Below, piece by piece: positions 47,257-59,004 of a stretch of DNA of 64,000 nucleotides. Location: positions 496,001-560,000 of the forward strand of contig JAVHNS010000013.1 in the NCBI GenBank assembly GCA_036872755.1, written 5' to 3'. The notes beneath the pieces were generated by a model. That model was given only the letters and a program-made list of their open reading frames with translations, was not told the DNA's origin and ran no database searches. The stretch is from Orbilia blumenaviensis. Its lineage: Eukaryota; Ascomycota; Orbiliomycetes; Orbiliales; Orbiliaceae. Each line of letters begins with the position of its first letter. The stretch's first letter is position 1. The position numbers and the translations under genes are program-made.

Positions 47257-49299
47257 TTAGATCATCACGACATTACTTGATTGACTGCCTCTCCGGCTGT
47301 TTCTCCTGGGAGTTCTTGGAACGCCGTCGATTTGGTTATAGCTCATGCTGTTCTGTCGGTTTCTATAACCTCCCAGACTGGAACTCCGTCTCGCGTACCC
47401 GCTGGTACCATTAGATGTTCGTCGACCACTTGGGCTCCGGCTGGCACCAATGCTTCCACTTCGTGCTTTGGCATCAGGCTTGGTGGTAGTGGTGCTCGTG
47501 CTGCCGTAGGTGATAGTACCTTGGGACTGGTTCCTCTTCTTGCGTCGACCGCGGCTGTCATTGTCGATTGTGTTGGCAAGGTCAGACTTTGTCAGACGCT
47601 CTTCTTCTTCTGGAACCTGTTCGAAACCAGAAGGGGCCCCGGTAGCGGCAGAGGCGGCAGTGCGGACTTTATCCATGGCTCTATCCGCAGCGCGCTCGAC
47701 AGAGAGACGCCACGCATTGGAGTTTGCGCGGTTGATGGTGGTTGGAGCAGCTGACATATCAACCACCTCAGTGTCCCGCGATGATTTGTCGGAAGGAACT
47801 GGTGGAGGAGGGGTAGTAGACGGTCCGTTAGATGTGTAAGGAGTATAGCGGGGTGGCATGTGTAGACCTGCCCCAGCTGGTCGAGTTGGAGAAGGGGATG
47901 AGACACGGGAACTAGCATCCGTAGAAATGTCGAAACCCGGTGTCGGGTTTCTTGGTTCCGGGGAACGGCTAGTATAAGAATTATATGGAGATGCTTGGGA
48001 TGCATTTACGGTATATGGACTTGGGGTGCGCGCGACATTGTGATCATTGTTGGTTGGATCATAAGGGGTTGGAGATGTCGTTCTTTCATCGATGCTTGAG
48101 TGGGCGACTCCGATACCGCTATCCGAGCCAGCGGAATCTCTACTGTAGTATCCGTAGATATCACCATTTTGGCTTGTCGGGCTTGTTGGAGAAATATTGT
48201 TGACTTGGGGCGTTGCAGGCGTGAAGAACATCAAGGGGATATTTATATGTGGGCCAGGTTGATTTTTTCGTTGAAGACTCTGTACTGATACCCTAATGCT
48301 GTTGCGGGGCGTGTAATCCTCAATAGTTGCTTGTGGAAAGACAGCGCTCGATGGGCTAAGGGTCAGAGACGGCCTCTGTGCCGCCTGGACACTACCCAAT
48401 GACATTGTCCTCACAGGACTATGGGGTGGCGGGCTTATCGGGTTTCTGTGCGGGAACACTGCCGGAGCTGGAGCCCGAGGTATCGTGTGTTCCGTCTCTG
48501 GGATATCTACTGTCCTTATTTTAGTCGTCGTGTACTTACGAGGGTTTGAAGGGGCTGATATCATCAGGCCTAGTTCTTTATCGAATCCGTACCCCAATTC
48601 ATGACTATCATTCGTGGCTCCACGTGTGTGGGTTTTGATATTGAGACCGCCAGCAGCATTGAACCATGAATTGTGTCCCCCTTTCTTGTCGTCGGTATGC
48701 TCGACAGGGTATGGTACTGCTGGTGAGTTCTGAACTCCACGGTTGAATTTCTTGATAACATAACTCTTGTAGTGGTAACAACCGCAGCAGACCCCAATAA
48801 AAGCGAGGATGAAGAACCCGACGACCGAACCGACAGCAATCCCAGCCTTTGCACCAGTAGATAATTGGTATGGCCTTTCATTGATCAATCCAGAGGCGCT
48901 TGCCCCTAGTCGTCCTTCGGCTTCCTCAAGACTGGTAGGTTCAGGCAGCTGTGTCGGTGCGGGCTGTTCATCGTTTGCAGAGGTGCTGGCGGATGTTGTC
49001 GGTTGTGCGGCTGCCAAAATGACCGCGTCGCAGACCTCCTGAACAGCATAGATCGTATTGGTCCGGTCCTTGCTATTACCACAGTCGTTCGTACGGCTCA
49101 TGCAGTCTTGCATAGCACCAAGAATGGCATAGTCATCGCAAAGACACAAGACCTTGTCGCTACATTTCGATAGTCCGGGTTGTCCAAGCACGGTCTTATA
49201 GCAGGCGTCGGCGCATCCGGGCAAATCCCGACCCCCAAAGTTGACAGCCAGGACCGAAGAAATGCCGACCAAGGCAGAAAGCAATATCGAAGAATACAT
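47257..49299 (-). CDS. CFEM-domain single-pass membrane protein, 680 aa
   Basis: Intronless. The signal peptide MYSSILLSALVGISSVLA leads to a CFEM domain at about residues 24-95 with eight Cys: LPGCADACYK, SKCSDKVLCLC, MQDCMSRTNDC and AVQEVC. The Asp in KCSDKVL occupies the position used for haem binding in some CFEM proteins. A Ser/Thr linker and a transmembrane helix (AGIAVGSVVGFFILAFIGVCCGCYHY) follow, then a ~480-residue cytosolic tail rich in Ser, Pro, Thr and Arg. This topology is that of CFEM surface receptors or sensors rather than GPI-anchored haemophores. Role unknown. The tail has many S/T-P sites typical of phosphorylation. Confidence 0.9.
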   Translation of the reverse strand: MYSSILLSALVGISSVLAVNFGGRDLPGCADACYKTVLGQPGLSKCSDKVLCLCDDYAILGAMQDCMSRTNDCGNSKDRTNTIYAVQEVCDAVILAAAQPTTSASTSANDEQPAPTQLPEPTSLEEAEGRLGASASGLINERPYQLSTGAKAGIAVGSVVGFFILAFIGVCCGCYHYKSYVIKKFNRGVQNSPAVPYPVEHTDDKKGGHNSWFNAAGGLNIKTHTRGATNDSHELGYGFDKELGLMISAPSNPRKYTTTKIRTVDIPETEHTIPRAPAPAVFPHRNPISPPPHSPVRTMSLGSVQAAQRPSLTLSPSSAVFPQATIEDYTPRNSIRVSVQSLQRKNQPGPHINIPLMFFTPATPQVNNISPTSPTSQNGDIYGYYSRDSAGSDSGIGVAHSSIDERTTSPTPYDPTNNDHNVARTPSPYTVNASQASPYNSYTSRSPEPRNPTPGFDISTDASSRVSSPSPTRPAGAGLHMPPRYTPYTSNGPSTTPPPPVPSDKSSRDTEVVDMSAAPTTINRANSNAWRLSVERAADRAMDKVRTAASAATGAPSGFEQVPEEEERLTKSDLANTIDNDSRGRRKKRNQSQGTITYGSTSTTTTKPDAKARSGSIGASRSPSGRRTSNGTSGYARRSSSLGGYRNRQNSMSYNQIDGVPRTPRRNSRRGSQSSNVVMI

Positions 49300-52199
49300 T
49301 ATGGTGACTGTATATTTTTTAAGCTAATCGTTAGCTACACGTGAAAGCTACTGAGGTCGGACGTTAAGAGCATTACCTTTCTGATATAACACAAAGGAAA
49401 GGAAAAGATAAGTTGTAAGTGGAGCTGTGAGAAAAAGAGGTGGCGGACGGGGCGGATAATATCGGCGGAAGAAGGAGAACAGCTGAAACCAGTCAGACCA
49501 GAAAAGGATGACAAGCTTCTCAAAGTTTTGCTCTACCGATCCAGCGACAGACGCCACTCGAAGAGACTCGTCCGATTGAAAACGAAAGGATTAAATGCGT
49601 ATATGCAGTTGTAGTTGGTAGTACTCGGAACGAATTCGAAGCCTTTCTCTTTTCGAGTTCTTGGTCCGAGTCGAGAAACAAATGTCCAACATCAAATCCA
49701 CAACATCTATAACCCTTCCTGCAGGTGAATTGAACTGTCGAAAGGAGAATTAAAAAAAGGAAGAAGGAAATCCGTCTAGTTGCTTTCCGACGCAAACTCT
49801 TTTAGAACTGTTAGTTTTAAAAAAAACAACGTCCAAAAAAGCATAGAATGATGGGCCTTTGTGGATTATAAGAGACCGGCATGCATGAACGCGAGCGCAC
49901 CGTGATGCAAATCCAGCTTCAGAGGTAGATGGAAAGACAGCCTGCGATTCGTCAGAATCCTGGGGAACCTTTGGATTAAAATGCGCCGCCGTACTCTGCT
50001 GTCTAAAACAAAAGAAATATAGGCAAAGGTTTGAAAGGCAAGCTTTCTTTTGTGTAAATTGCGGGCGCCTATATCACCTCAAGAGGCCGGGAACTAAGTA
50101 TTTCTCCATGGTAGGGCTCAACAGCTTCCTAACTCCCCGGACGAATGCGCAAACATGACAATTTTCCAGGCGAACTCGAAGATAACGAACGACGACCCCT
50201 CAGTTGATTCGCTGAGGACGCCAATCCCTACAAGTGTGACCGGGATTGTTCTTCAATGTCTGGGCCAAAGACGGGACGTGAGTGGCCAGCTGAACGGCTT
50301 GGCCTCAAGATTTCGTCGATTGCCTTGCCGCGACTGGCCAATAAAAATGCCTCCAGGAAAATTTCTCGCATACGCGCCCACACCTCTTTTTGAGCCTGCA
50401 AGGGCAAAGTGCCATCGGCTGGTCCCACTTGAGATCCCACAGCTATTTTTAACAAGAAAGGGCCCGTCCCACCATGTGGTTGCGTTATCTGTGTGTATGA
50501 GCGAACATTGCATTGTTGGAGACCGACTCGCCGAAGGTTCACTGAGGTGGTGGGCTGACAGTGACAGCTCTTCTTTCAGAGCAACAGATCATTTTAGCGC
50601 TCGGTCGCTCCCCAAGTCTCTGTCACTTTCATATATAGAAGCGGGAAGCCGGAAGGTCTCCATATTGGACTGGGGTGGTTGAGACGTCACTTTCGGGGCC
50701 CGGACTTATCTAGCAGAAACAGGTCAATTTATCTGAGCACCCACAGATAATGCAAGAGAAAGAGAGCCTCATACCCCCACATTGTGCAGAATTCAATCAA
50801 TCGGTGCGATATGTCTGGAACAATGGCTGGCGGCTAGCTGCCTTCTGGAAGGGAGATTTCGCAAGACTCGAGTACGTACTCCATCTTGAATGTCGAGAGG
50901 TTGGTTGTTCGTCACACCATGTCCGGCTGGTGGTGCTGTGAAGAGTTTTTTTTCGCTCCGATGATCTATGAGGAGGTTGAGCTTCCAACGCGATGTTGCA
51001 ACGCTGGGCTCGGGGCTGGTTAGTCGTTAGCTTCTCCTGTCGTAGCTCCATTGCATCTAAAGCTCTAGCTCAGCACATTGCCAAAAGGGATCGAGACCAA
51101 CAGCCGAAAAAGGGAAAACCATCACACACTCTCTCCGTGCCGTTTGGAGTTTCAAAGGTATGCACATGTACGACGCCCCGCTCGATCCCGGAAATTGGTT
51201 CGTGCATAAGGTTGAGCAGGCGAGGAAAGCGGTTCGCTTTGCTCTTTGCCGAGATGCTCTTCATATGAATTCACAAAGCTGCTAACTCGAAATTGCAGAA
51301 ATTCCACTTGTGCGAAGGAATATCAGCAGGAGGCAGGCGATTGGCTTGATTGATTCATGAAGATAATCGAGCCAGCCCATGGGATTCCGGGTAGAGGCGC
51401 TTATCACGTGTGGAGCTAGTAATCTCAATATCTCCCATTTAATATATGTAAAACCCATCTGCACGAGTACCGCCGGAAAAGGTAGCTGTAGATACACTTA
51501 CAGCACGTGCATGTTGGTGTTAATCTCACTCATAATTTAAACTTCTACAAATCCAAAAGAACTCTATTATCTTTCGAATTTTGTCAAAGAATGCCGAAAG
51601 TTGGTATCAATTGATGAGCCAGGGGCTGTCCCGCATATGCGCATCCTCCCAGTGAAGTCATAATTAAGATACCGTCAACAGGGAGGATCCGGAGCCAACA
51701 TACAACTTTTCTTAGTAGCCACTTGGAAGTAGAGCTAATGCGTCTACTCTCCTCTTTCCTGTCTTCCTGTCGTAACGCTCCCGCAGATCTTTTCTGATTG
51801 TTGTGTTAACATGTTCGGACACACCGACTATAGTTTAGGCAGGTCACCGCATTGACGGATTATTGACTCGAACAGACTTAGTCTTAGGTATTTGAATATG
51901 TAAATCCAACTCTACGTATATAAGCATATACATACACCCCGAAACGTTCGCTGCATTTGTAGGAATAAGCGCCCAACGGCAGTCATGTCACCAACCAACG
52001 TTAACAGAAATTACGTGACAGCCAATGCGTGAGCTTTGACAAGGCCGTACCCGTTATAATTTAAAAAAAAATTAAGCCTCATGTGCAACTTCGAATGTTA
52101 ACCGGGTGGCTAAATTTTGCCAAGCCTCATACATGTATGTGTAGAATGATGCCTACCTATCCGGGAATCGGTGCGACCTAAGCTATCGATTCCGTCATA
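49300..52199. other. Gene-poor region
   Basis: Contains the CFEM promoter, then 2.4 kb without recognised genes. The 175-codon ORF at 50155-50682 (+) overlaps comparable ORFs on the other strand and shows no motif. Confidence 0.45.
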
Positions 52200-52851
52200 C
52201 TATACTAAATCAAACTCGTCGATCGCATCCTCTAAAATAACAGAAGCCCCATAAATTTGAAGAACCCTCCCAGCTGATCTTTCAATACAAGCTTGGTGAT
52301 ATAGCATACCAAAATTCTCGGAGATTTATATATATCGAGCCTGGAGTTTTTTCGCAGGAACCCACCACAAATCCCACTCTGTGGACACTTATAATGTATG
52401 ATTAAACACATAAGAACGGCCACCAGGACAAATACATAGGCCTACTTCGCTCCCGAAGCAGGTAATATCGATACCTGACAGTAGAAGTCGACCTCCCGAA
52501 TGATAGTGGGTCAACCACAAATTTCCAGGCATACGGATCCACATCGTTAACTGCGATCAACTATGTAATCAAGCGCATATACCTGTATGACCATAAATTT
52601 ATCCCCTTGCTCTGTACGCGCCCAGTGCCTAATATTGCAATATAAGTAGGCCTACCTCCTTCCGCATGACGAGTCATGACCCAGCTGACCACCCACTCAG
52701 TCGCACCAATAATATCTTTAAGATTCCCGCAACAAATGTACACATTCTGATCCGTATGTATCGATACAGAACCTATGACCCCAAGGAGAGGGAATTTCGC
52801 CACACTGCTTTTATACATCTTGCTGGCTCATTTTTCAATGGAGACCGGTAA
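52200..52851 (-). CDS. Possible membrane protein exons, unrecognised
   Basis: Exon-like blocks: KDIIGATEWVVSWVMTRHAEGG (ending at a GT donor near 52655), NDVDPYAWKFVVDPLSFGR (about 52535-52475, preceded by AG and followed by GTATCG), and a hydrophobic helix YVFVLVAVLMCLIIHYKC (about 52435-52385). Together these suggest a spliced membrane protein, possibly decayed. No family recognised, and start and end are unknown. Confidence 0.25.
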
Positions 52852-52863
52852 CACGTCTATTTC

Positions 52864-52882
52864 GTGCCACATAATGTGGCAC
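52864..52882. repeat. Perfect 9-bp palindrome
   Basis: GTGCCACAT-a-ATGTGGCAC, a 9-bp inverted repeat around a single base in gene-free DNA. Confidence 0.8.
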
Positions 52883-53365
52883 ATTATTTCGGGTACCTAT
52901 TGGGGCTTTTTTATGTGGGTTTATTACCAGAAATTAGGTCATTTAGCTGTCTGATTGACAGTATCACCATTCCCAAGTAGAGATAATCAAAGAGATATCG
53001 CATGGCTATACCATTACCCCTGTTTAATAAAGCCTCCAATTCTTGTAAATTCCTCATAACCAAACCGGTGGCGAGGCTGTACGGGTATCAAGAATATAAA
53101 GTCAGTTGAATATCCTGATGCAACGTGACACTAGCTGGGTTCCTGAATGAATGCATTCACTTAGAAGGGTTGTTAGCAGATTGTGTTGAGACTGTTATAT
53201 TCTGTGATTTCCCATTTCGATAACGCAACACGTAGCAACGCAAAACCAGGCAACGTAGTCTGGGTCTCGTCGGGGTGAGCTTCAACAGCAACGAGAAACG
53301 GGTCTGAGATAACTTAGCTGAAATGCTTACAATAGCTCGTAGGAAGAAGCTAGTTGGGCTAAGGC

Positions 53366-53426
53366 TGGTCTCGTAAACTAGCCTCAACGAAGCAGAATAC
53401 TTCGTTAGACGGTGCTAGAGAGAAGA
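53366..53426 (+). repeat. Double-hairpin repeat, copy C
   Basis: GGCTGGTctcgtaaACTAGCC immediately followed by AACGAAGcagaataCTTCGTT. Both stems are 7 bp with 7-nt loops; the first has one mismatch. CTAGAGAGAAGA follows, as in copy B. Confidence 0.8.
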
Positions 53427-54799
53427 TGTGCGCAGGATGCAAAGGAAATCATACCCCACGAACGAAAACTGTGAAATACTATGTGTGGCACGAGAAAAAG
53501 AAGAAGACTTAGTAAAATTGAACCCAGTAGCTTCGGTAGCAGGTTCGCAAAAGATTTGAAATACTGCTTTCTTAGCTGATTTTCCAACCCGAGTGCAGCC
53601 CCAAGACTAGATCCGAGCGTGGATGGAGCCAGAAATGAAGACTAAGGTGACAAAGATAAGCATGGTAAGAGCAATGGAAATGAGGGTAGCCCCGAAAAGG
53701 CTGGGCAAGGGTTGAGGAATAAAACCTTTCCGTGCTAATGCACCGCTTTGTTTTCTAGAGGCCTCTGAATTCACCAAAATACATTTTGATACCTGTATAT
53801 CTAGATCGTCGACGTGTCTGTAGGCGTTTGTATCATAAAAACAATGACTGTAACAGTGGCCGTGACGGTAGCGGCAGTGGTGACGGCTGTGACAGTCAAT
53901 TAGGTATCCTTTTGAAACCGAGGAACTCGAGGGCGCCAGTTAAACCCCCTCCCTGGGCAGCCTGCGCGAGCCGACCATTTGTAATACCTAGATCCCACAA
54001 CCCCAAAGCTTCCCCGAGAAAAACAACAGCCATTAAGAAGACCTTAGCTCTCAGCGAAAGAACATATCCGAAACCATGGCGGAGTTCGCGGGTCATCAGA
54101 ACGCTAGCTATAATATTGAGCCAACTAACGAGTAGCCTTGAAATTGGATGTTTCTCTTCTGGATCGAACCCGAAGTAGAACCCTAAGAAGGGCAGAAGGG
54201 CACTCGCAAAACGTATTTCGCAGGCCACATGCATAACTATCAAAACCCGAAGGCGAAAAGAAACATTAGCTCTGCGGTACGAAACACTAAAGCCTTACGT
54301 ATAACATACTCTCCCGAAATTGGCCCCAGCTAAGACATCTTACCATCAATTGCCGCGAGCCTGTCACGAAACCAGGGAATCGCCATAATGAAAAGCACTA
54401 GAGTTTGCCAGTCTGGCAGAGGGCAAACTCGAAGGTCGGGGACACGGGCCAATTTTGAAGACAGAGAAAATAGACTTAATAACCGATGTGTCGATTCATA
54501 GAGGGTGATTTGTTGGGTGGGATATGGGAATAGATGTAGAATATGAACGCGAGGCCTGAAGTACACTGGTGGATTCACCCATACAACCCAGAGCACAATG
54601 CGGGTAGGTACACGATCTCGTACGCGGATGGCTTAGTTATCGCCTTTACTACCCATATATTGCTTTTATGCGTAACGTCTAAGTACGACGCAGCTGGGCG
54701 CCCGTTACCACCTACAAATTCTATATATAATGGACCTAGTGAGGAGTTCACATTCCCTGAAGCATCTACTTCCAAGCTCTTAAACTCATCGCGATACAC
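53405..54799 (-). CDS. Candidate spliced polytopic membrane protein
   Basis: A well-supported intron (54343-54237) joins PDWQTLVLFIMAIPWFRDRLAAID to VMHVACEIRFASALLPFLG in frame. The following stretch holds hydrophobic helices (LVSWLNIIASVLM; AKVFLMAVVFLGEALGLWDL). A start at 54799 (MYRDEFKSLEVDASG) and a later block LENQLRKQYFKSFANLLPKL with LLGSILLSLLLFLVPHIVF after an acceptor near 53648 are plausible but not proven. The overlap of its end with the hairpin repeat suggests insertion or decay at the 3' end. Family not recognised. Confidence 0.35.
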
Positions 54800-57700
54800 G
54801 AATATATGCTTGTTTGCAGAATATACTACGCTTGAGACTAGACTTCTGGTTGGTACTTATAATATGCTTGCGATGATGAATCTCTAGGCCAGGCCCCTAT
54901 AGTCTAACCATTCAACTGATGCCGGTTAAGTGGCACATGGCAGTCTCGCGTGATGGTATCCTGTTCACAGCGACCATTCAATCGATCAAGCTGCAGGTAT
55001 CTGCAAGGTGGCTAGACAATTGGTGGTATATCATATCTGCTGAAACTTTTCTGACAGTTCTTTTCTTTATTAGCTTCAGGGACGCTTAAACGAACCAATT
55101 CATTAGTGTTCCGACCTGCCATCAATATTCTTCGGGGCCCTGTTGCATGTTGCCGCATTGTGATACTAGGTTTGACGTACGGGCCCCACGTTTGCGTTTG
55201 CCCACGAGCCACACACAAGTGCCGATCCTCCTACGTCCGTCGAGGTAGATGCATAGACACATGCTGCGCAACACAAAATCGTAGGCCAAGCCTGTTGTAC
55301 TTTTCGATAGCAATTTCGCTGGTAATTTTGCTCTAGAACTCCAAATACTGATATAATCAACTTCGAACAACATTTGCATTTCCAGAATGACCGTATATAT
55401 TTCTCTCGGACGACAAAATTACTGCCAAGTCGGCTATCCTGAAACTTTCAGGAAATTCTTTCTCGATTCGAGAAGGAAATAAATGACCCACTTCCTGTGG
55501 CTATATCACGCATCAACAGATGATATGTCGAGAGAAAGAGAGCCACTTTTGCGGCTGTGCTTCTCGGATGCAGAGCCGAGGAAAGCGCGCTGATGTGGCC
55601 TGCTTTTCTTCTCAAACAGCTTGCGTAATCTAAGATTCGCTCTTGTTCTTTTCAGAAACAAAAGTGGGTCGACTTGATCCGTGTCCTCGCATGTTGCGCA
55701 GCCACTCTTGGGAAGGAAAGCTTGGAGGCCTGGGTAGGACCACACACACACACACACCCAAAAAGTATCACGACCATATATTTGGGACTTTGATATTGGC
55801 TACGGCTATTCGGGTATAGTTGCTTCACAACCCTTTGGGAACTCGTGCCTGAGCAGGTCTTGTCTAGCCTTTCTTTTGGCACAAGGCTGCTGTGGGACGT
55901 TTGTGTCCTTGTAGGGAGATGGGATTTTGCCAAATTTACGGAATTTCTTCATTCTTCTGGAATAGCATAACAGATGATGTGCATACATAGATATTGCAGG
56001 AAACGGGAAGGATCAAGCCACAAAGGATTCCCATCTTCTATGTCTTAGATTCTTCAAAAAGGCCACACATTTATTAGTAGTATATGCACAGATGTGTTTT
56101 CTTGGGAGGTCGGCTGAATATCGATTCGATTTGTCTGGTCTTTGAGAAAGTAAAAAAACGGCTCGAAACGAAAAGCTCGGGGTTCCATAAAAATGTCCAT
56201 TTGTGGAAAAGTCTGATATGCATGAGAAGCTTGGTAAAACAAAGAAAAAAGAGGAATACGTTGTGTTCGGAATACTTTCGCCGAAATTGACCTCGGGGAG
56301 AGAAGCATGTGGATGACATTGATGACATGTAGACCGGGGTTAGGGTATGTAGGAAAACTTTCAACGTTGCAAGTTCTCGTTGGGGAAAGACTAGACGACC
56401 CTCTTCTTCGATTCATGAAACTTTGTCGATCTCTATTTTTAGGCTTAATGTATATTCAGGGCAGACTATTAATCCTGTATATTTTTCCCGATTCTGGTCG
56501 GTTAGAAAACATGCTGCGGCCTTGGGAGAAAGACCCATAATGACTTGATACATATCCATACTCGCACGTTATAGTTGGAGCTATCGCGAGGCTCCGACAG
56601 CACGCCCCCCCTGCCAGCGGTCCTTGGGCAAAATCCTCGCTTAATGGCCTTTCTCCGGCTAAAAGTCACTCATGTTCAAGCAACTGCTTTGTGCATTACT
56701 CAGCCTTCCCAGACGCCTTGCCCCGCTTAACCCTGGAGGGGATATCTCAAATCATGAGGCACATACACCATACCCATAACCCCAGTCTACTTTTAGCTCG
56801 GGGAACTCGTCGCCGTACTGAGCGAGAGGGCGGTACCCATCCATACATGCTTAGGTACACATGGTACATACGTATGAATGAATGCGTGGGTATGGCGCAG
56901 CTAGCCAGCAAATGGGTGACTAACCAACTTGATTACATGTACAAACTGCAGGCAGGACAGAGGACCCTCGGCATCAATTTCTTAACCCTTGAGGGTCTAC
57001 TCTTAGAATGGCCTTTCCAGTGGGTCTCCTTAGCAGATTTCTCTCTGCAAATCCAAACCACATGGGGAGTTACACAAACAGGAAAAAAGTGCTGACCAAT
57101 GACATCGCGAACCGTGCGGCTTGACCCTGCATTCGCCAATCCCATGAACACCCACCAAAAGAGAAGAAAGAGTGGTGACCCACGATAGCGATAAGACCTA
57201 AAAAGACACCATACCATACAATTGTGTACCGCATCTGGTCACGACACCCCCCGTTCAGTACCACCGAATGCAGGCAAAATCTACGCATTCCAGCAGGTAT
57301 CTCATGTACACATCATGTACAAAGAGGTGTACAAAACTTCCCTATCCCGCGCGATCGTGTTCAAGACACTTTGGGGCTTGCGGCTGAGCTCCCGAAGATT
57401 TGTCAAAATTAACAACATCCAATGTGGACTAGACTCCCAAGACCTTCCAACAAATGAAGAGGAGGAGGAGGAAGAGCAAGAAAAAAAATTGGGGAGCACC
57501 CTGGGCCTAAAAATTTCCCCAATTGCACAGCTTGAGCTTTTTTGCTCAAACTGCATTCAGGATTTTCGGTTTGTTCTGGCTTCTCGCTAGCGCACCAACC
57601 AGAACTCTTCCTTCATTTTCGAAGGATTATGAAGCCATCTTGTCTGCTTTGGATCTCTGGATGGGGGATTTGGGAGTTTTTGCTTTTTTATTCGTCTGTT

Positions 57701-58209
57701 GTAAAACACCATGCATGCAAGCATTCTTTGAGCAACCCAACACCACACTAGGGTTCTTGGGCTTGGACTTCTGGGAGGACTCACTAACCAGACCATGATG
57801 AGCCTTAGCGGTTACCAACGAGATTAATCCCGTCTCGAAGCTGAAGCGGTCTAGCAGATGAGAGGACAAAAAGCAAAATATGGACATGTACGCAGCAGCG
57901 CATGGCGGGATCTCATGTGTGCGGGAAGGACCACACAAAGAGGTCCTAAAGAGAACAAAAGCGTGAAAACCCAAAAAAGAGCCCGAGCTGAAAAATATTA
58001 TAAAAGATGCAGCTTCTGTCTCCAAAGTTCCGAACTATCTTTCACTTTCCCTATCATCACATAAGCAAAGCTTAGAAGCTTCAATATAAAGAAAGAAAAA
58101 AGAGTGGGGCCTTTTGTTCAAAAGAGCGCGGACCATCTATATCAAAGTTCGACTTCCTCGACCCGACACAATCTTATAACACTACCCCTCAAAAACCTAA
58201 AAACACATA
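54800..58209. other. Gene-poor region
   Basis: 3.4 kb with no recognised gene. Includes a CA repeat near 55740-55757 and a GAGGAG run near 57462. A TTATAAAAG element at about 57998 could serve the MARVEL gene. Confidence 0.45.
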
Positions 58210-59004
58210 ATGGAAGCCAAACAACCAGGCGCTCCCGCAGCTCGCGGTGCTGGCATTGGAGGAATGGGCAATGAGATCCCACAGGTCCCATCATGGTTTA
58301 TCTTCATCCGATATGCTCAGATCGTTATGACCTTGATCGTCTTCGTCTGTTCTTGTGTCGCACTCGCACAGGTCAACGGATACATCATCGGATGGGGAGC
58401 TGGTTTCTCTCTTTTCACTGTACGTTCCAACATTTTACCAATCTGACACATGCATGAAAAGAAGCTCAAAGAAACTAACGTTCCAACCTCCACTATCTAG
58501 TCTATCTACACCGCCATCTTCCTCGCCGGCGTCCTTCTCGTCCCCAAGTTCGCCCCACAATTCTACTTCAAATGGTTCTGCCTCGGCGGTGAAGCTTTCG
58601 CCGTCCTCTGGTGGCTCATCTCCTTCGCCGGTCTCGCCACCTGGGCCAACCTCCTCTCTGTCTGGAGCGACTACGACGGCACAATCTACAAGTCATACAA
58701 GACTGCCTACGGAGCCTGCGCCGCCGGTGCTGCTTTTGGTGCCTTCAACTGGGTCTCATTCTGCGTCACCCTCGCCTTCTACGCCATTGGATGCCACAAG
58801 CACCGCGTCGGAAAGATGGGCTGGAATGCCGGTGGTGTCGAGGCCGGTGGTGCTTCCATGGGACCAATTGGTGTTCAGCACACTGGTGCCTCTCAGCCAG
58901 CTTATGATCCAACTCCAGAGCCAGTTGGTTACGGATATCAGGGACAGCCACAGCAGTACCCAACTGTCCCAACTCCAGCTCCATCCCAGCCATACCAGCA
59001 GTAA
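58210..59004 (+). CDS. MARVEL-domain four-helix membrane protein, 237 aa
   Basis: Exons 58210-58419 and 58501-59004, with an 81-nt intron (GTACGT...CTAG) in phase 0. Four hydrophobic helices: RYAQIVMTLIVFVCSCVALA, the joint GWGAGFSLFT/SIYTAIFLAGVLLV, FAVLWWLISFAGLATWANLL and FGAFNWVSFCVTLAFYAIG. The order and the W/S/T-rich loops are typical of fungal MARVEL proteins, which associate with plasma-membrane or vesicle membranes. The C-terminal tail is rich in Pro, Gln, Gly and Tyr (PEPVGYGYQGQPQQYP) and is probably cytosolic. Strong C-ending codon bias suggests high expression. Confidence 0.9.

Noticed and set aside
50155..50682. 175-codon ORF
   Set aside because: Similar-length ORFs exist on the opposite strand, there is no motif, and composition does not resemble the real genes.
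54556..54578. 23-nt intron joining the first two exons of the candidate membrane protein
   Set aside because: Too short; a later acceptor near 54476 gives a plausible length and keeps frame.
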